A DNA stretch of 43,363 nt, from positions 1 through 43,363 of the forward strand of contig NZ_JADKYB010000039.1 in the NCBI RefSeq assembly GCF_016918855.1. Reading direction: 5' to 3'. The notes beneath the pieces were generated by a model that saw nothing but the letters and a program-made list of their open reading frames with translations, had not been told where the DNA came from and searched no databases. The stretch is from Actinacidiphila acididurans. GTDB taxonomy: Bacteria > Actinomycetota > Actinomycetes > Streptomycetales > Streptomycetaceae. Positions within the stretch are counted from its first letter, which is position 1, and each line of letters begins with the position of its first letter. The translations under genes and the position numbers were made by a program. Positions 31,176 through 39,819 of this stretch are shown here, in pieces.

Positions 31176-32577
31176 GCCGGCCGCGTACGGCGGTCTGCAC
31201 CTCGGCCTCTTCGGCGGGGTCGGCGGCCAGCCGGCGCAATTGCGTCAGCACCCGTACGTCCCCGGAGGCGGCGGTGCGCGCGGCCAGTTCCCTGGTGCTC
31301 TCCTCGCAGTCCCACAGGCACTCCACGGCGAAGCCGGCCGGGAAGCCGGGGTCGGCGCCGGCCAGGGCGCGGGCGGCGGTGCCGCGCAACTGCGAGGAGG
31401 CGGTCTCCCGGTACAGGTGGCGCAGTACGGGGGCGGCGCGGCACTCGCCGAGCCGGCCGACGCCCTCGACCAGGGCGTCGAGTCCTTCGGCGTCGGCGCC
31501 GCCGCCCTGCACGGTGCGGCGCAGCGCGGCCAGTACCAGGTCGCCGTCGTCCGGGTCGCCGTGCCGGGCCAGCAGGCGGGCCGCGGCGGCGCCGAGCGGA
31601 TCGGTGCGTACCGCCCAGCGGCGGGCCCGGTCCAGGGCCTGGTCGTCCCGTAGCCGTTCGAGCGATTCCACGGCGGCGCGGGCCACCCGTTCCTCAGGGC
31701 TCTCGGCGGCGGCCTCGATGAGGTCGAGGCGGTCCGGGTCGAGGCGGTCGGCGAGGTGGCGCAGGGCGGCGGCGCGGGCGGCGGAGGGTCCGCGGCGGGC
31801 GGCGGCCAGCAGCGCGGGGCGGTCCTCGGGTCCGGCGACCGCGTGCAGGCAGCGGGCGGCGGCCTGGTCGCGCTCCACCGGGGGGCACTCGGTCAGGCCC
31901 TGTTCGGCCCAGTCCAGGACGGCGGCCACGCTCCAGCCCGGGGTGGGCCCCGCGGTCCGCAACTGGCGTTGCCAGCGGTCGAAGGAGACCTGCTCGGTGG
32001 CCTTGCGGACCCGGCCGGCGGTGGCGGGATGCGCGGCGTCCTCGGCCCACAGCTGCCAGGGGCGCGGCTCGTACGCCTCGCGCACCGCGGCGGCCAGGGC
32101 CGCGTCGCCCTCGGGGCTCTCGGGGAAGCGGGCCACGACCGCGGGGCCCAGGGAACGCAGTCCCGCCTCGTCGTCACGCAGCGCGAGCTCGTCCAGTGCC
32201 CATTCCCAGCAGCCGCCGGTCGCGGCATAGCGGCGCAGCAGACGCAGCGCGTCGCGGCGGCCGTATCCGGCCAGATGGCCGAGCACGGAGAGCGCCAGCC
32301 CGCAGCGGTGCTCGTCCGGGACGATCAGGTCGTCGGGGTGGAAAAGATGCTGTTCGATCCCGTCGAGCGGGCCCTCCAGGTCGGAGTAGAGCCGTGCGTA
32401 GTACAAGGAGCGCGATTCGACCCGCCAGTCGAGGCGGGGGTCGCGCAGCACGCACTGCTCCAGGGCGGCGAGGGCCTCGGCCCTCGGCGCCGCCAGGGCG
32501 TGCAGCGGCCCGTCCCCGCGTCCTCTCTGGAGGAGGCCGAGAAGGGTGCCGCTGGGCGCTATGTCTGGGTCGAACAT
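31150..32577 (-). CDS. HEAT-like repeat protein, unknown function
   Basis: This 475-residue soluble, Ala/Leu/Arg-rich helical protein has repeating pairs of helices typical of HEAT/PBS-lyase repeats (for example DRPALLAAARRGPSAARAAALRHLAD, SPEERVARAAVESLERL, APVLRHLYRETASSQLR). It has no catalytic motif and is likely a protein-interaction scaffold; similar proteins are recalled as conserved in Streptomyces. The ATG at 32577 (MFDPDIAPSGTLLGLL) is preferred because the conserved-looking sequence begins there; in-frame ATGs at 32607 and 32640 are alternatives and none has a clear ribosome binding site. It appears to be a single-gene unit. Confidence 0.8.
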   Translation of the reverse strand: MFDPDIAPSGTLLGLLQRGRGDGPLHALAAPRAEALAALEQCVLRDPRLDWRVESRSLYYARLYSDLEGPLDGIEQHLFHPDDLIVPDEHRCGLALSVLGHLAGYGRRDALRLLRRYAATGGCWEWALDELALRDDEAGLRSLGPAVVARFPESPEGDAALAAAVREAYEPRPWQLWAEDAAHPATAGRVRKATEQVSFDRWQRQLRTAGPTPGWSVAAVLDWAEQGLTECPPVERDQAAARCLHAVAGPEDRPALLAAARRGPSAARAAALRHLADRLDPDRLDLIEAAAESPEERVARAAVESLERLRDDQALDRARRWAVRTDPLGAAAARLLARHGDPDDGDLVLAALRRTVQGGGADAEGLDALVEGVGRLGECRAAPVLRHLYRETASSQLRGTAARALAGADPGFPAGFAVECLWDCEESTRELAARTAASGDVRVLTQLRRLAADPAEEAEVQTAVRGRLSSGGSAR

Positions 32578-33044
32578 GAGGTCAGCATCCGGTGCGGGGG
32601 ATTCCATGGCAACGGGATTTCCGCTGCCGATGCCCGGCATCCTTACCGGCGACCGGGCGATTCACACCTGGCGGGGGGCAGGTTTGCGTGGGGACGGGCG
32701 GCGGAAGCCTACCGATTCGCGGTACTGGATGTCGCTTCGGGGCGCGGCGGAAGCGGGCCCCGGGACGGGGCGTACACCGGGCCGTGGCGCACCGGCCGGT
32801 CCGGGAGCGCCACGGGAGAGTGACGGCTGTCCGGGTGAGTGCTGAGGGCCGTCATTGACCGCGGTTCCGCGGCCCCCGCCGCTGGTGGCCGGAAATGTGC
32901 TGGACGTTCGGCATATGCCGCCAGCACCACCGGATCGGGTATCGCCGAAACCCTTACGGGTCGTCGCTCCCTGTGCAACAGTCGTTACCGGTCGCCCCGC
33001 TCCGCCCCAAGGGCGCCTGCCAGCAGACACGTTCGGAGTGCGTC
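32578..33044. other. Divergent intergenic region, no gene seen
   Basis: This stretch separates the HEAT-like gene from the PAS-PP2C gene and should hold both promoters. It contains an inverted repeat TGACGGC/GCCGTCA (32821-32827 and 32848-32854), followed by TTGACC and a CCGCGG-TT-CCGCGG palindrome near 32860-32873. No convincing -35/-10 pair, RNA gene or reading frame with coding character was found. Confidence 0.4.
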
Positions 33045-34493
33045 ATGCCGTCGCCCACGCACGCGGATCACTCCGCGGCACAGCCACCGGATCCCGGTGC
33101 CGTGGATGCGCTGATCACTCAGGCACGTCAACTGCGCACCCGGGTCGACGCGGTGCTGCGGGACAGCGCGACCGCGCTCGAGGACCCGCAGGTGCGCTGG
33201 CAGCGCGCGCTGTGCGACCTGGCGGTGCACCAGCTCGACGACCTCGGCACGCACCTGGGCCAGCTCAGGGACGGCTTCGAGCCGGAGACCCCGGCCGCCG
33301 GCGAGCCGGTGGTGGAACCGGCCGCGCGCCGCGGGGTCCCGGACGCGGCGGCCGTGGGCGCGCTGGGCCGGGCGGGCAGCGCCGAGTGGGTTCTGCTCAC
33401 CGACGCGGTGGTCTGGTCGGACGAGCTGTACCGGATCTTCGGCCGGGACCCGGAGGACGACCCGCTGACCCTGGACGAGCTGCCCTCGTGGCTGTTCTCC
33501 GAGGATCAGCATCTGCTCACCGAGATGGTGACCGCCGCCCTGGTGGACGGCCGGCCGATCGACGGTGAGTTCCGCATCGTGCGCGCGGACGGATCGGTGC
33601 GCACGGTGCACATGGTGGGCGAGCCGGTGCTGGGCGCCGACGGCGGCACGGAGTCCTTGTGGGCCGTGCTGCGCGACGTCAGTGATCTGCGCCGCAGCCA
33701 GCGGACGCTTCGGGAGACCCGTGACTCCCTGGAGCGCCAGTGGCACATCGCGCAGACCGAGCGCCGGCTGGCGGTCGAACTGCAGGAGGCCGTGCTTCCC
33801 CCGTGGCGCGGCAGCCTGCGGTTCCCGCAGGACGGAGGGCCCACCACCATGGACCTGGCAGCGCATTACCTGCCGTCCGGCACCAGCGCGCTGATCGGCG
33901 GCGACTGGTACGACGCGCTGCAATTGCCGGACGGCTCCTCGCTGCTGACCGTCGGCGACCTGACCGGGCACGGAGTGGCGGCCACCTCCGGGATGGCGAT
34001 GCTGATAGGCGCGCTGCGCGGGATGGCCGTGGCGGGCCTGCAGCCGGGCCCGCTGATGGGCCGGCTGAACGACCTGCTGGACACCTCCCCGCAGCCCGCG
34101 CTGGGCAGCGCCCTGTGCTGCCGGTACGAGCCGGACACCAGGACGCTGCACTGGGCGCAGGCCGGGCACCCCGCTCCGCTGCTGTTCCGCGACGGAGCGG
34201 GGCGCGTGCTGAACCCGCCGGACGGCGTGCTGCTCGGGGCGACCTCCGGCGCCCGGTACGGTCAGGCCAGCGAGCAACTGGCCACCGGCGACCTGCTGGT
34301 GCTGCACACCGACGGGCTGGTGCCGCGCCGCAGCACAGCGGACGCCGACGCCGGGACGAACCGGCTGCTGGCGATGGCCGCGCGGTTCACGGCCGCCAGG
34401 TCCGCGCAGGAGTGCCTACGGATGCTCGCCGAGGAGTTCAGCACCCCCGAGCGCGAGGACGACGCCTGCGTGCTGATCGCCAGGATCGGCTGA
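33045..34493 (+). CDS. PAS domain PP2C-type (SpoIIE/RsbU) protein phosphatase
   Basis: This 482-residue cytoplasmic protein has an N-terminal helical part, a PAS domain of the PAS_3 type at about residues 105-215 (VVWSDELYRIFGRDPED, GEFRIVRADGSVRTVHMVGEP), a coiled connector, and a SpoIIE-like PP2C domain. Metal ligands are D287 in GGDWYDAL and D305 in GDLTGHGVAA; DDACVLIARIG ends the domain. Such phosphatases dephosphorylate anti-anti-sigma factors in partner-switching pathways; PAS input suggests sensing of a small molecule or redox state. The ATG at 33045 follows CGGAG. No anti-sigma or anti-anti-sigma gene is nearby. Confidence 0.93.
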   Translation: MPSPTHADHSAAQPPDPGAVDALITQARQLRTRVDAVLRDSATALEDPQVRWQRALCDLAVHQLDDLGTHLGQLRDGFEPETPAAGEPVVEPAARRGVPDAAAVGALGRAGSAEWVLLTDAVVWSDELYRIFGRDPEDDPLTLDELPSWLFSEDQHLLTEMVTAALVDGRPIDGEFRIVRADGSVRTVHMVGEPVLGADGGTESLWAVLRDVSDLRRSQRTLRETRDSLERQWHIAQTERRLAVELQEAVLPPWRGSLRFPQDGGPTTMDLAAHYLPSGTSALIGGDWYDALQLPDGSSLLTVGDLTGHGVAATSGMAMLIGALRGMAVAGLQPGPLMGRLNDLLDTSPQPALGSALCCRYEPDTRTLHWAQAGHPAPLLFRDGAGRVLNPPDGVLLGATSGARYGQASEQLATGDLLVLHTDGLVPRRSTADADAGTNRLLAMAARFTAARSAQECLRMLAEEFSTPEREDDACVLIARIG

Positions 34494-34547
34494 GCGCGCC
34501 GGCACCGTACGGGCCGTACCGGGATGCCGCCCCGGAATCTCCTTCCA

Positions 34548-34601
34548 TTGACCGCACCGGTTCCGTCGACCGCACCTGTTCTGTTGACCGCACCGCTCCG
34601 G
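34548..34601. repeat. Three tandem 18-bp repeats between convergent genes
   Basis: TTGACCGCACCGGTTCCG, TCGACCGCACCTGTTCTG and TTGACCGCACCGCTCCGG follow one another without gaps between the PP2C gene (ends 34493) and nsdA (ends 34614). The shared core is GACCGCACC. The last unit contributes the left arm of the hairpin at 34589-34605. Confidence 0.75.
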
Positions 34602-34605
34602 TGCG
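34589..34605 (-). terminator. Short hairpin after nsdA
   Basis: CGCACCG (34589-34595), loop CTC, CGGTGCG (34599-34605): a 7-bp GC stem nine bases after the nsdA stop, and downstream of the convergent PP2C gene as well. It is a modest terminator candidate for either strand. Confidence 0.35.
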
Positions 34606-34613
34606 TGCTCGGG

Positions 34614-36107
34614 TCATACGTTCATCCGCCCGGCGGTGCCGCCCCGCCCGGTCCCCTTGCGGCCGGGCCTGGGCAGCGCGGTCTCGATCTCGCGCCGCAG
34701 GTCCCGTACCGTGCCCTGGTCGGAGTAGCGGCCGGTGAGCCGGTACATCTCGCGCAGCCGGTCCCAGGTGCGGTGCGAGGAGGTCTGGCCAATGGACAGC
34801 AGCGCCATCCGGGCGTAGCGGTCGGCCTGGTCGGGGTCACCGGCGATGAAGCAGGCCGAGGCCAGCGACAGGTAGTCGAAGATCATCGACCGTTCGTGGC
34901 CGCCGGTGCGCAGGTCGATCGCCTGTTTCGCGTGGTACTGCGCCTGCACCGCGGCCGCCGGGTCGTGGTCGGCCAGGGTGCGGTGGGCCAGCGCGTTCAT
35001 GCCGTGCAGGTCGGCCGCGTCGAAGTTCTGCATCCAGCTCGGCGCCGGCACGTCGCCGGAATCGGCGGCGAACAGGTCCTCGGCCTGGCCCAGGGTGCGC
35101 CGCATCTGCTGGCCCTGGCCCATGGCCGCCTGTGCCCACGCCTCGATGGTCAGCAGCATGGCCCGGGTGCGCGGCAGGGCCTCCTCGCCCGCGCCGGACC
35201 GGGCCAGCTTCATCAGGTCCAGCGCGTCGTCGGGCCGGCCCAGGTGCACCATCTGGCGGGCGGCCCGGGACAGCGCCTCGCCGGCCCGCGGCCGGTCGCC
35301 GCTCTCCCGGGCGGCGTGCGCGGCGATCACGAAGTACTTCTGCGCGGTGGGCTCCAGGCCCACGTCGTGGGACATCCAGCCGGCGAGCACCGCGAGGTTG
35401 GCCGCCACGCCCCACAGCCGGCGCTGCAGGTGCGGCGGATGCCGGTAGGAGAGCATGCCGCCCACCTCGTTGAGCTGGCCGACCACTGCCTTGCGCTGCA
35501 GGCCGCCCCCGCGCGAGGCGTCCCAGCGCCGGAACACCTCCACCGAGTGCTCCAGGGACTCGATCTCCTGGGAGCCGACCGGCGCCGCCTCGTAGGCGTC
35601 GTAGGCGGCGGGGTCGGCGTGCAGCGGGTCGTCGAGCACCGGGGCGTCGGCGGCCAGCGCCGGGTCGGAGTGCAACCAGTCGTACATGGCGGAACTGAGT
35701 ACGGAGCCGGAGGCGAGCGCGGCGCCCGCGCCCACCAGACCGCGTCGGTTCAGCATGAGGTCCATTCCCGTGAATTCGGTGAGGACCGCGGCGGTTCGCT
35801 CCGGCGGCCACGGCAGGCCGTCTCCGGTCGGTTTGTTCCCCGTTTGCCGGCGCCGGTCGAACCCGAGATCCTCGATGGTCACGACACGGCCGAGACGCTC
35901 GGTGAACAGCGCCGCCAGCACCTTCGGCACGGGGTCGCGCGGCGTCTCCCCGGTGTCGATCCAGCGGCGTACCCGCGAGGTGTCGGTGGCGAGCTGGGGA
36001 TGACCCATGGCCGCCGCCTGCCGGTTGACCAGCCGTGCGAGTTCGCCTTTGGACCACCCGGTGAGGCCGAACAGATCCGCGAGTCGGGTGTTGGCTGCGT
36101 TGCCCAC
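34614..36107 (-). CDS. nsdA: NsdA, negative regulator of sporulation and antibiotic production
   Basis: The 497-residue protein closely matches, from memory, Streptomyces coelicolor NsdA: LADLFGLTGWSKGELARLVN, HPQLATDTSRVRRWIDTGE, FTGMDLMLNRRGLVGAGAAL, VVGQLNEVGGMLSYRHP and GWMSHDVGLEPTAQKYFVIA. The N-terminus resembles an XRE-type helix-turn-helix (residues about 15-70), and the rest is TPR-like. Loss of NsdA in S. coelicolor raises sporulation and antibiotic output. The GTG at 36107 follows GGGGG. A 10-bp triple repeat lies upstream in the region shared with the divergent phosphotransferase gene. Confidence 0.85.
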   Translation of the reverse strand: MGNAANTRLADLFGLTGWSKGELARLVNRQAAAMGHPQLATDTSRVRRWIDTGETPRDPVPKVLAALFTERLGRVVTIEDLGFDRRRQTGNKPTGDGLPWPPERTAAVLTEFTGMDLMLNRRGLVGAGAALASGSVLSSAMYDWLHSDPALAADAPVLDDPLHADPAAYDAYEAAPVGSQEIESLEHSVEVFRRWDASRGGGLQRKAVVGQLNEVGGMLSYRHPPHLQRRLWGVAANLAVLAGWMSHDVGLEPTAQKYFVIAAHAARESGDRPRAGEALSRAARQMVHLGRPDDALDLMKLARSGAGEEALPRTRAMLLTIEAWAQAAMGQGQQMRRTLGQAEDLFAADSGDVPAPSWMQNFDAADLHGMNALAHRTLADHDPAAAVQAQYHAKQAIDLRTGGHERSMIFDYLSLASACFIAGDPDQADRYARMALLSIGQTSSHRTWDRLREMYRLTGRYSDQGTVRDLRREIETALPRPGRKGTGRGGTAGRMNV

Positions 36108-36170
36108 GTCAAGCCCCCAGGTTCCTCGGCTGCGTTGACAGTAATCCCCCCGACAATCGCCCCGCGACTA

Positions 36171-36200
36171 TTCGCCAGGGTTCGCCAGGGTCCGCCAGAT
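36171..36200. repeat. Three tandem 10-bp repeats upstream of nsdA
   Basis: TTCGCCAGGG, TTCGCCAGGG and TCCGCCAGAT lie end to end in the divergent region between nsdA and the phosphotransferase gene. A period of 10 bases, about one DNA turn, is what a cooperative regulator binding one face of the helix would need, so an operator is possible. Confidence 0.55.
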
Positions 36201-36334
36201 GGTCTGCCACCCGCGCCCGGGTGTCAGGTAGGAACGCGCCACCCCGCTCCGTCGCCGCATTCCCCAGGGTGCGCCGGCGGGCCGGGGCGGCGTCCCCGAA
36301 GTCGTCGGCGCGCGAAGGGATCTGCTTCTTCATC

Positions 36335-37411
36335 ATGTACTCGGCATCCACCTCCGTGTCCGTCCCGGCCCGGCCCGTCCGGCCGGTGGCGGAGCCGGCG
36401 CTGCGACCACGGCCACCGGCCGTGCGGCGCGGCATGGCCGGCACATCCCATCCGCTCAGCGGGAGACTCGACTTGACCGGCCCGCAAGGGGGCCAGATCC
36501 GCACCGCCGTCGCCGCGGTGCAACGGATCTGCCCCGAGTTCGCCCCCGTGCAACTGCTGCGCCGCGGCGGGCGGACCGCGCTGCTGATCGGGACCTCCGG
36601 GCGGGCCCCGGCGGTCGCGAAATGCCTGCTGGACCACTCACCCACGGGGGCGGAACGTTTCCGCCAGGAGATAGCCGCCTATCGCACCTTCGTCCGGCAC
36701 CGGCCCCCGGTCCGGGTACCGCGGCTGATCGCGGCCGACCCGGACAGCTGCGTCCTGGTGCTGGAGCGGATGCCCGGCCGGATGGTCTCCCCGCAGCGGC
36801 ACCCGTCCCAGCAGCCGACCCGCGGCGACGTGCGGGCGGCCCTGTCCGCGTACTCCCGGATCAACCTGTGGCGCCCGCCGGCCGGATCGTTCGACGCGCC
36901 CGTGGACTACCCGGCCCGGATCAGCCGTTACCACGAGCTCGGCCTGCTCACCGACCGGGACCAGGGCGACCTGCACAAGCTGCTGCACGGACTGGCGCAC
37001 ACCCAGGGCCAGTTCTGCCACGGCGACGCGCTGCTGTCGAACGTGCTGCTGTCCCCGGCCGGGCCGTCCCTGGTCGACTGGGAGCACGCCGGCTGGTATC
37101 TGCCCGGCTACGACCTGGCGGTGCTGTGGTCGGTGCTGGGCGACGACCCGGCGGCCCGGCGGCAGATCAGCCAGCAGGCGCAGGCGGCCGGCCCCGACGC
37201 CCGTGACGCCTTCCTGGTGAACCTGATGCTGGTGCTCACCCGGGAGATCCGCACCTACGAGACGGCCGTGCAGCGCACCATGCAGGGCCCAGGACCGGTG
37301 ACGCCGGGCGCGGTCGAGGCCGGCGAGGAGCAGCGGCTGCTGCTGCGCCGGCTGCACGACGACTGCGGCATGGCCCGCCGCGCGGTACGGGCCGCGGTCG
37401 GCACCCGCTGA
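36335..37411 (+). CDS. Aminoglycoside phosphotransferase (APH)-fold kinase-like protein
   Basis: This 358-residue cytoplasmic protein has the APH/choline-kinase fold. The catalytic loop is FCHGDALLSNVLL (H229, D231, N236), and the metal-binding Asp is D248 in LVDWEHAGW. AVAKCLL supplies the expected N-lobe lysine and LVLERMPG the hinge. The first 40 residues are Pro/Ser-rich. Substrate unknown; despite the family name, resistance should not be assumed. The ATG at 36335 (MYSASTSV) has GAAGGGA about 15 bases upstream; an earlier ATG at 36221 is less likely. It is divergent from nsdA. Confidence 0.82.
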   Translation: MYSASTSVSVPARPVRPVAEPALRPRPPAVRRGMAGTSHPLSGRLDLTGPQGGQIRTAVAAVQRICPEFAPVQLLRRGGRTALLIGTSGRAPAVAKCLLDHSPTGAERFRQEIAAYRTFVRHRPPVRVPRLIAADPDSCVLVLERMPGRMVSPQRHPSQQPTRGDVRAALSAYSRINLWRPPAGSFDAPVDYPARISRYHELGLLTDRDQGDLHKLLHGLAHTQGQFCHGDALLSNVLLSPAGPSLVDWEHAGWYLPGYDLAVLWSVLGDDPAARRQISQQAQAAGPDARDAFLVNLMLVLTREIRTYETAVQRTMQGPGPVTPGAVEAGEEQRLLLRRLHDDCGMARRAVRAAVGTR

Positions 37412-37434
37412 CCCCGGCGTCATCCCCCCACTCT

Positions 37435-37452
37435 CCGCGGGATCTCCCGCGG
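37435..37452 (+). terminator. Hairpin after the APH-fold gene
   Basis: CCGCGGGA (37435-37442), two bases, then TCCCGCGG (37445-37452): a perfect 8-bp inverted repeat 24 bases after the stop. In RNA the innermost pairs would open to form the loop. It is a plausible terminator. Confidence 0.45.
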
Positions 37453-37637
37453 TGCCTTGCGCGACCCCCGTGCGGCCTACGGGCGGGACTGTCACGGCTC
37501 CGATACGGAGCGCCCCACCCGCCCCATTGGTCCACACCACTGATGCGCACCAGGTCGGCGCGCCAAGGCCGCCGAAAGTACCGCACGAGGCGGCCACACC
37601 GGCACTGACGTGCGAAGACGACGTCGTATACGGATAG

Positions 37638-37666
37638 TTGACGGGCGGTTCGCCAGCCGATACCTG
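37638..37666 (+). promoter_or_regulatory. Candidate promoter of the cell-wall hydrolase gene
   Basis: TTGACG (37638-37643) and TACCTG (37661-37666) are spaced by 17 bases, about 35 bases upstream of the proposed GTG start. The -35 is strong, the -10 imperfect. A second possible -10, TATACG, lies at 37627-37632. Confidence 0.4.
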
Positions 37667-37702
37667 TGTGATGCCAATGAACCGGCATCCATGGAGGTGG
37701 CT

Positions 37703-39703
37703 GTGCAAGGAACCGCTCCCCCGTCCGACAGACCCCGCGGCCGGCGCACGCTGCGTACGCTGACCGCCGCCACGGCCGCGGCGGCCCTGCTGCCGGTCCT
37801 CGGCACCGCGCACGCGGCCGAACCGGCCGCGCCGCAGGCCGGCCCGTTGCAGCAGGCCTTCGCCGACGCCGCCGCGCATTACCAGGTGCCGCGCAGCGTG
37901 CTGCTGGCCGTGTCGTACATGGAGTCCCGCTGGGACACCCACCAGGGCCTGCCGAGCGTCACCGGCGGCTACGGTCCGATGCACCTGACCGACGCCCGTA
38001 CCGCGCTGGCGGACTTCCCCCAGCAGGCCATGGGCGACGGCGGCGACGACGGGCGCGGCGACGACTCCCGCCCGCTGATCACCCGGACCACCGCGCAGGC
38101 CCCCGATGTCGCCGCGCTGCCGGCGAACCTGACGACCGTGGACAAGGCCGCCACGCTCACCGGCCTGTCCGACCAGGCCCTGCGCGAGGACCCCGCGGCC
38201 AATGTGGCCGGCGGCGCGGCGCTGCTGGCCGACGCCCAGCGCGGGCTCGGCGAGCCGCTCGGCTCCGACCCCGCCGACTGGTACGCGGCGGTGGCCCGGT
38301 ACTCCGGCGCCGACGACGCGCAGACCGCGGCCTCCTTCGCCGACGACGTCTTCGACGTCCTGGCCGGCGGGCAGAGCCGGCTCACCGACACCGGCGAGCA
38401 GGTCACACTGGCCGCCGACCCCGGGCTGAAGCCGGCCGCCGGCCAGAGCGCCAGGATCGGGCTGCGCAAGACCAACGACGCGGGCACCGAGTGCCCGCCG
38501 GGCCTGGGCTGCGAGTGGGTGCCGGCGCCGTACCAGGACCTGGGCGGCGGCGACTACGGCAACTACGACCTGGCGAACCGGCCGGTGGACGAGAAGATCG
38601 ACACGATCGTCATCCACGACACCGAGGGCTACTGGGACACGGCGATGCAGCTCGTCCAGGACCCCACGTACCTGGCGTGGCACTACACCGTGCGCTCCTC
38701 CGACGGCCATGTCGCCCAGCACGTGCTGACCAAGAACGTCGGCTGGCACGCGGGCAACTGGTACGTCAACGCCAAGTCGATCGGCATCGAGCACGAGGGC
38801 TTCCTGGTCGACCCGGGCACCTGGTACACCGAGGCGATGTACCGCTCGTCGGCCCGGCTGGTGCGCTACCTGGCCGCCAAGTACGACATCCCGCTGGACC
38901 GCCAGCACATCCTGGGCCACGACAACGTGCCCGGCCCGACCGCCTCGTACATCAGCGGCATGCACACCGACCCGGGCCCGTACTGGGACTGGGGCCACTA
39001 CATGGAGCTGCTGGGCGCGCCGGTGCACCCCACCGCGGGCCCCTGGGGCGGCGCGGTGACCATCGACCCGCAGTACGAGACCAACCAGCCGCTGTACACC
39101 GGCTGCGTCAAGGCCGGTACCCCCTGCCCGGCGCACGGCTCGGACGCGGTGCGGCTGTACACGGCGCCCAGCTTCGACGCGCCGCTGGTGAAGGACATCG
39201 GCCTGCACGGGGCGACCGGCGCCAGCACCACCGACGTCAACGACGTGGGCGCGCGGGCCTCGACCGGCCAGCAGTTCGCGGTCGCGGACCGGCAGGGCGA
39301 CTGGACGGCGATCTGGTACCTGGGCCAGGAGGCCTGGTTCTGGAACCCGGCCGCGGCGCCCACCGCCGTCAACGCGCTCGCCCTGGTCGCCACCCCGAAG
39401 CCGGGGCTGGCGAGCATCCCGGTGTACGGCCGCGCCTACCCCGAGGCGTCCGCCTACCCGGCCGGCGTGCCGGTGCAGGGCCTGTACGCCATGCCGTACC
39501 AGGTGCTCGCCGGGCAGCGGTACGTGGTCGGCGGCGCGGTGCACGGCGAGTACTACTACGCCGTGACGTACGACCCCTCGACCAGCCACACCGTAGTGCG
39601 CGGCAAGCAGCTCTACTACGAGGTCCAGCTCGGCCACCGGGTCGAGTGGGTCCGGGCGGACGACGTGGACCTGCGGCTGTCGCCGGTGGGCGCGTCGCAC
39701 TGA
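37703..39703 (+). CDS. Secreted peptidoglycan hydrolase: lysozyme-like domain plus amidase
   Basis: This 666-residue exported protein starts with a Sec/Tat-type signal (basic GRRTLRTLTAATAAAALL, cleavage probably after AHA). A lytic-transglycosylase/goose-lysozyme-like domain follows, with putative catalytic E74 in SYMESRWD. Then comes an N-acetylmuramoyl-L-alanine amidase (Amidase_2) domain: IVIHDTEGYWD (H305), WHYTVRSSDG, GWHAGNWYVN, GIEHEGF and HILGHDNVPGP (H406), zinc ligands of the family. An SH3-like C-terminal region (VRLYTAPSFDAP, AIWYLGQEAWFW) would bind the wall. GTG at 37703 is preferred to ATG at 37691 because GGAGGT at 37693-37698 fits it. It would cleave both glycan and peptide links. 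A strong terminator follows. Confidence 0.9.
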   Translation: MQGTAPPSDRPRGRRTLRTLTAATAAAALLPVLGTAHAAEPAAPQAGPLQQAFADAAAHYQVPRSVLLAVSYMESRWDTHQGLPSVTGGYGPMHLTDARTALADFPQQAMGDGGDDGRGDDSRPLITRTTAQAPDVAALPANLTTVDKAATLTGLSDQALREDPAANVAGGAALLADAQRGLGEPLGSDPADWYAAVARYSGADDAQTAASFADDVFDVLAGGQSRLTDTGEQVTLAADPGLKPAAGQSARIGLRKTNDAGTECPPGLGCEWVPAPYQDLGGGDYGNYDLANRPVDEKIDTIVIHDTEGYWDTAMQLVQDPTYLAWHYTVRSSDGHVAQHVLTKNVGWHAGNWYVNAKSIGIEHEGFLVDPGTWYTEAMYRSSARLVRYLAAKYDIPLDRQHILGHDNVPGPTASYISGMHTDPGPYWDWGHYMELLGAPVHPTAGPWGGAVTIDPQYETNQPLYTGCVKAGTPCPAHGSDAVRLYTAPSFDAPLVKDIGLHGATGASTTDVNDVGARASTGQQFAVADRQGDWTAIWYLGQEAWFWNPAAAPTAVNALALVATPKPGLASIPVYGRAYPEASAYPAGVPVQGLYAMPYQVLAGQRYVVGGAVHGEYYYAVTYDPSTSHTVVRGKQLYYEVQLGHRVEWVRADDVDLRLSPVGASH

Positions 39704-39727
39704 CGGTTCAGACCGCTCGTACGCGAG

Positions 39728-39760
39728 AAGGCGCCGCCGGATCCGGTCCGGCGGCGCCTT
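39728..39760 (+). terminator. Strong terminator after the cell-wall hydrolase gene
   Basis: AAGGCGCCGCCGG (39728-39740), a 7-base loop, CCGGCGGCGCCTT (39748-39760) and a further T: a perfect 13-bp stem, close to a classical intrinsic terminator. It starts 24 bases after the stop. Two copies of TTTCGTACGTCGTTCGT follow at 39759-39775 and 39781-39797. Confidence 0.85.
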
Positions 39761-39819
39761 TCGTACGTCGTTCGTGCGGCTTTCGTACGTCGTTCGTACG
39801 TCGCGAGCGTGCCGCGGAC

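Noticed and set aside
36335..37411. Aminoglycoside resistance gene
   Set aside because: APH-fold kinases act on many substrates; nothing here points to antibiotics, and the flanking genes are core-type.
36638..39700. A minus-strand open frame of about 1020 codons opposite the phosphotransferase and cell-wall hydrolase genes
   Set aside because: The plus-strand genes carry HGD/DWE, amidase and signal-peptide motifs; the antisense translation is Val/Arg/Gly-rich with no motif.
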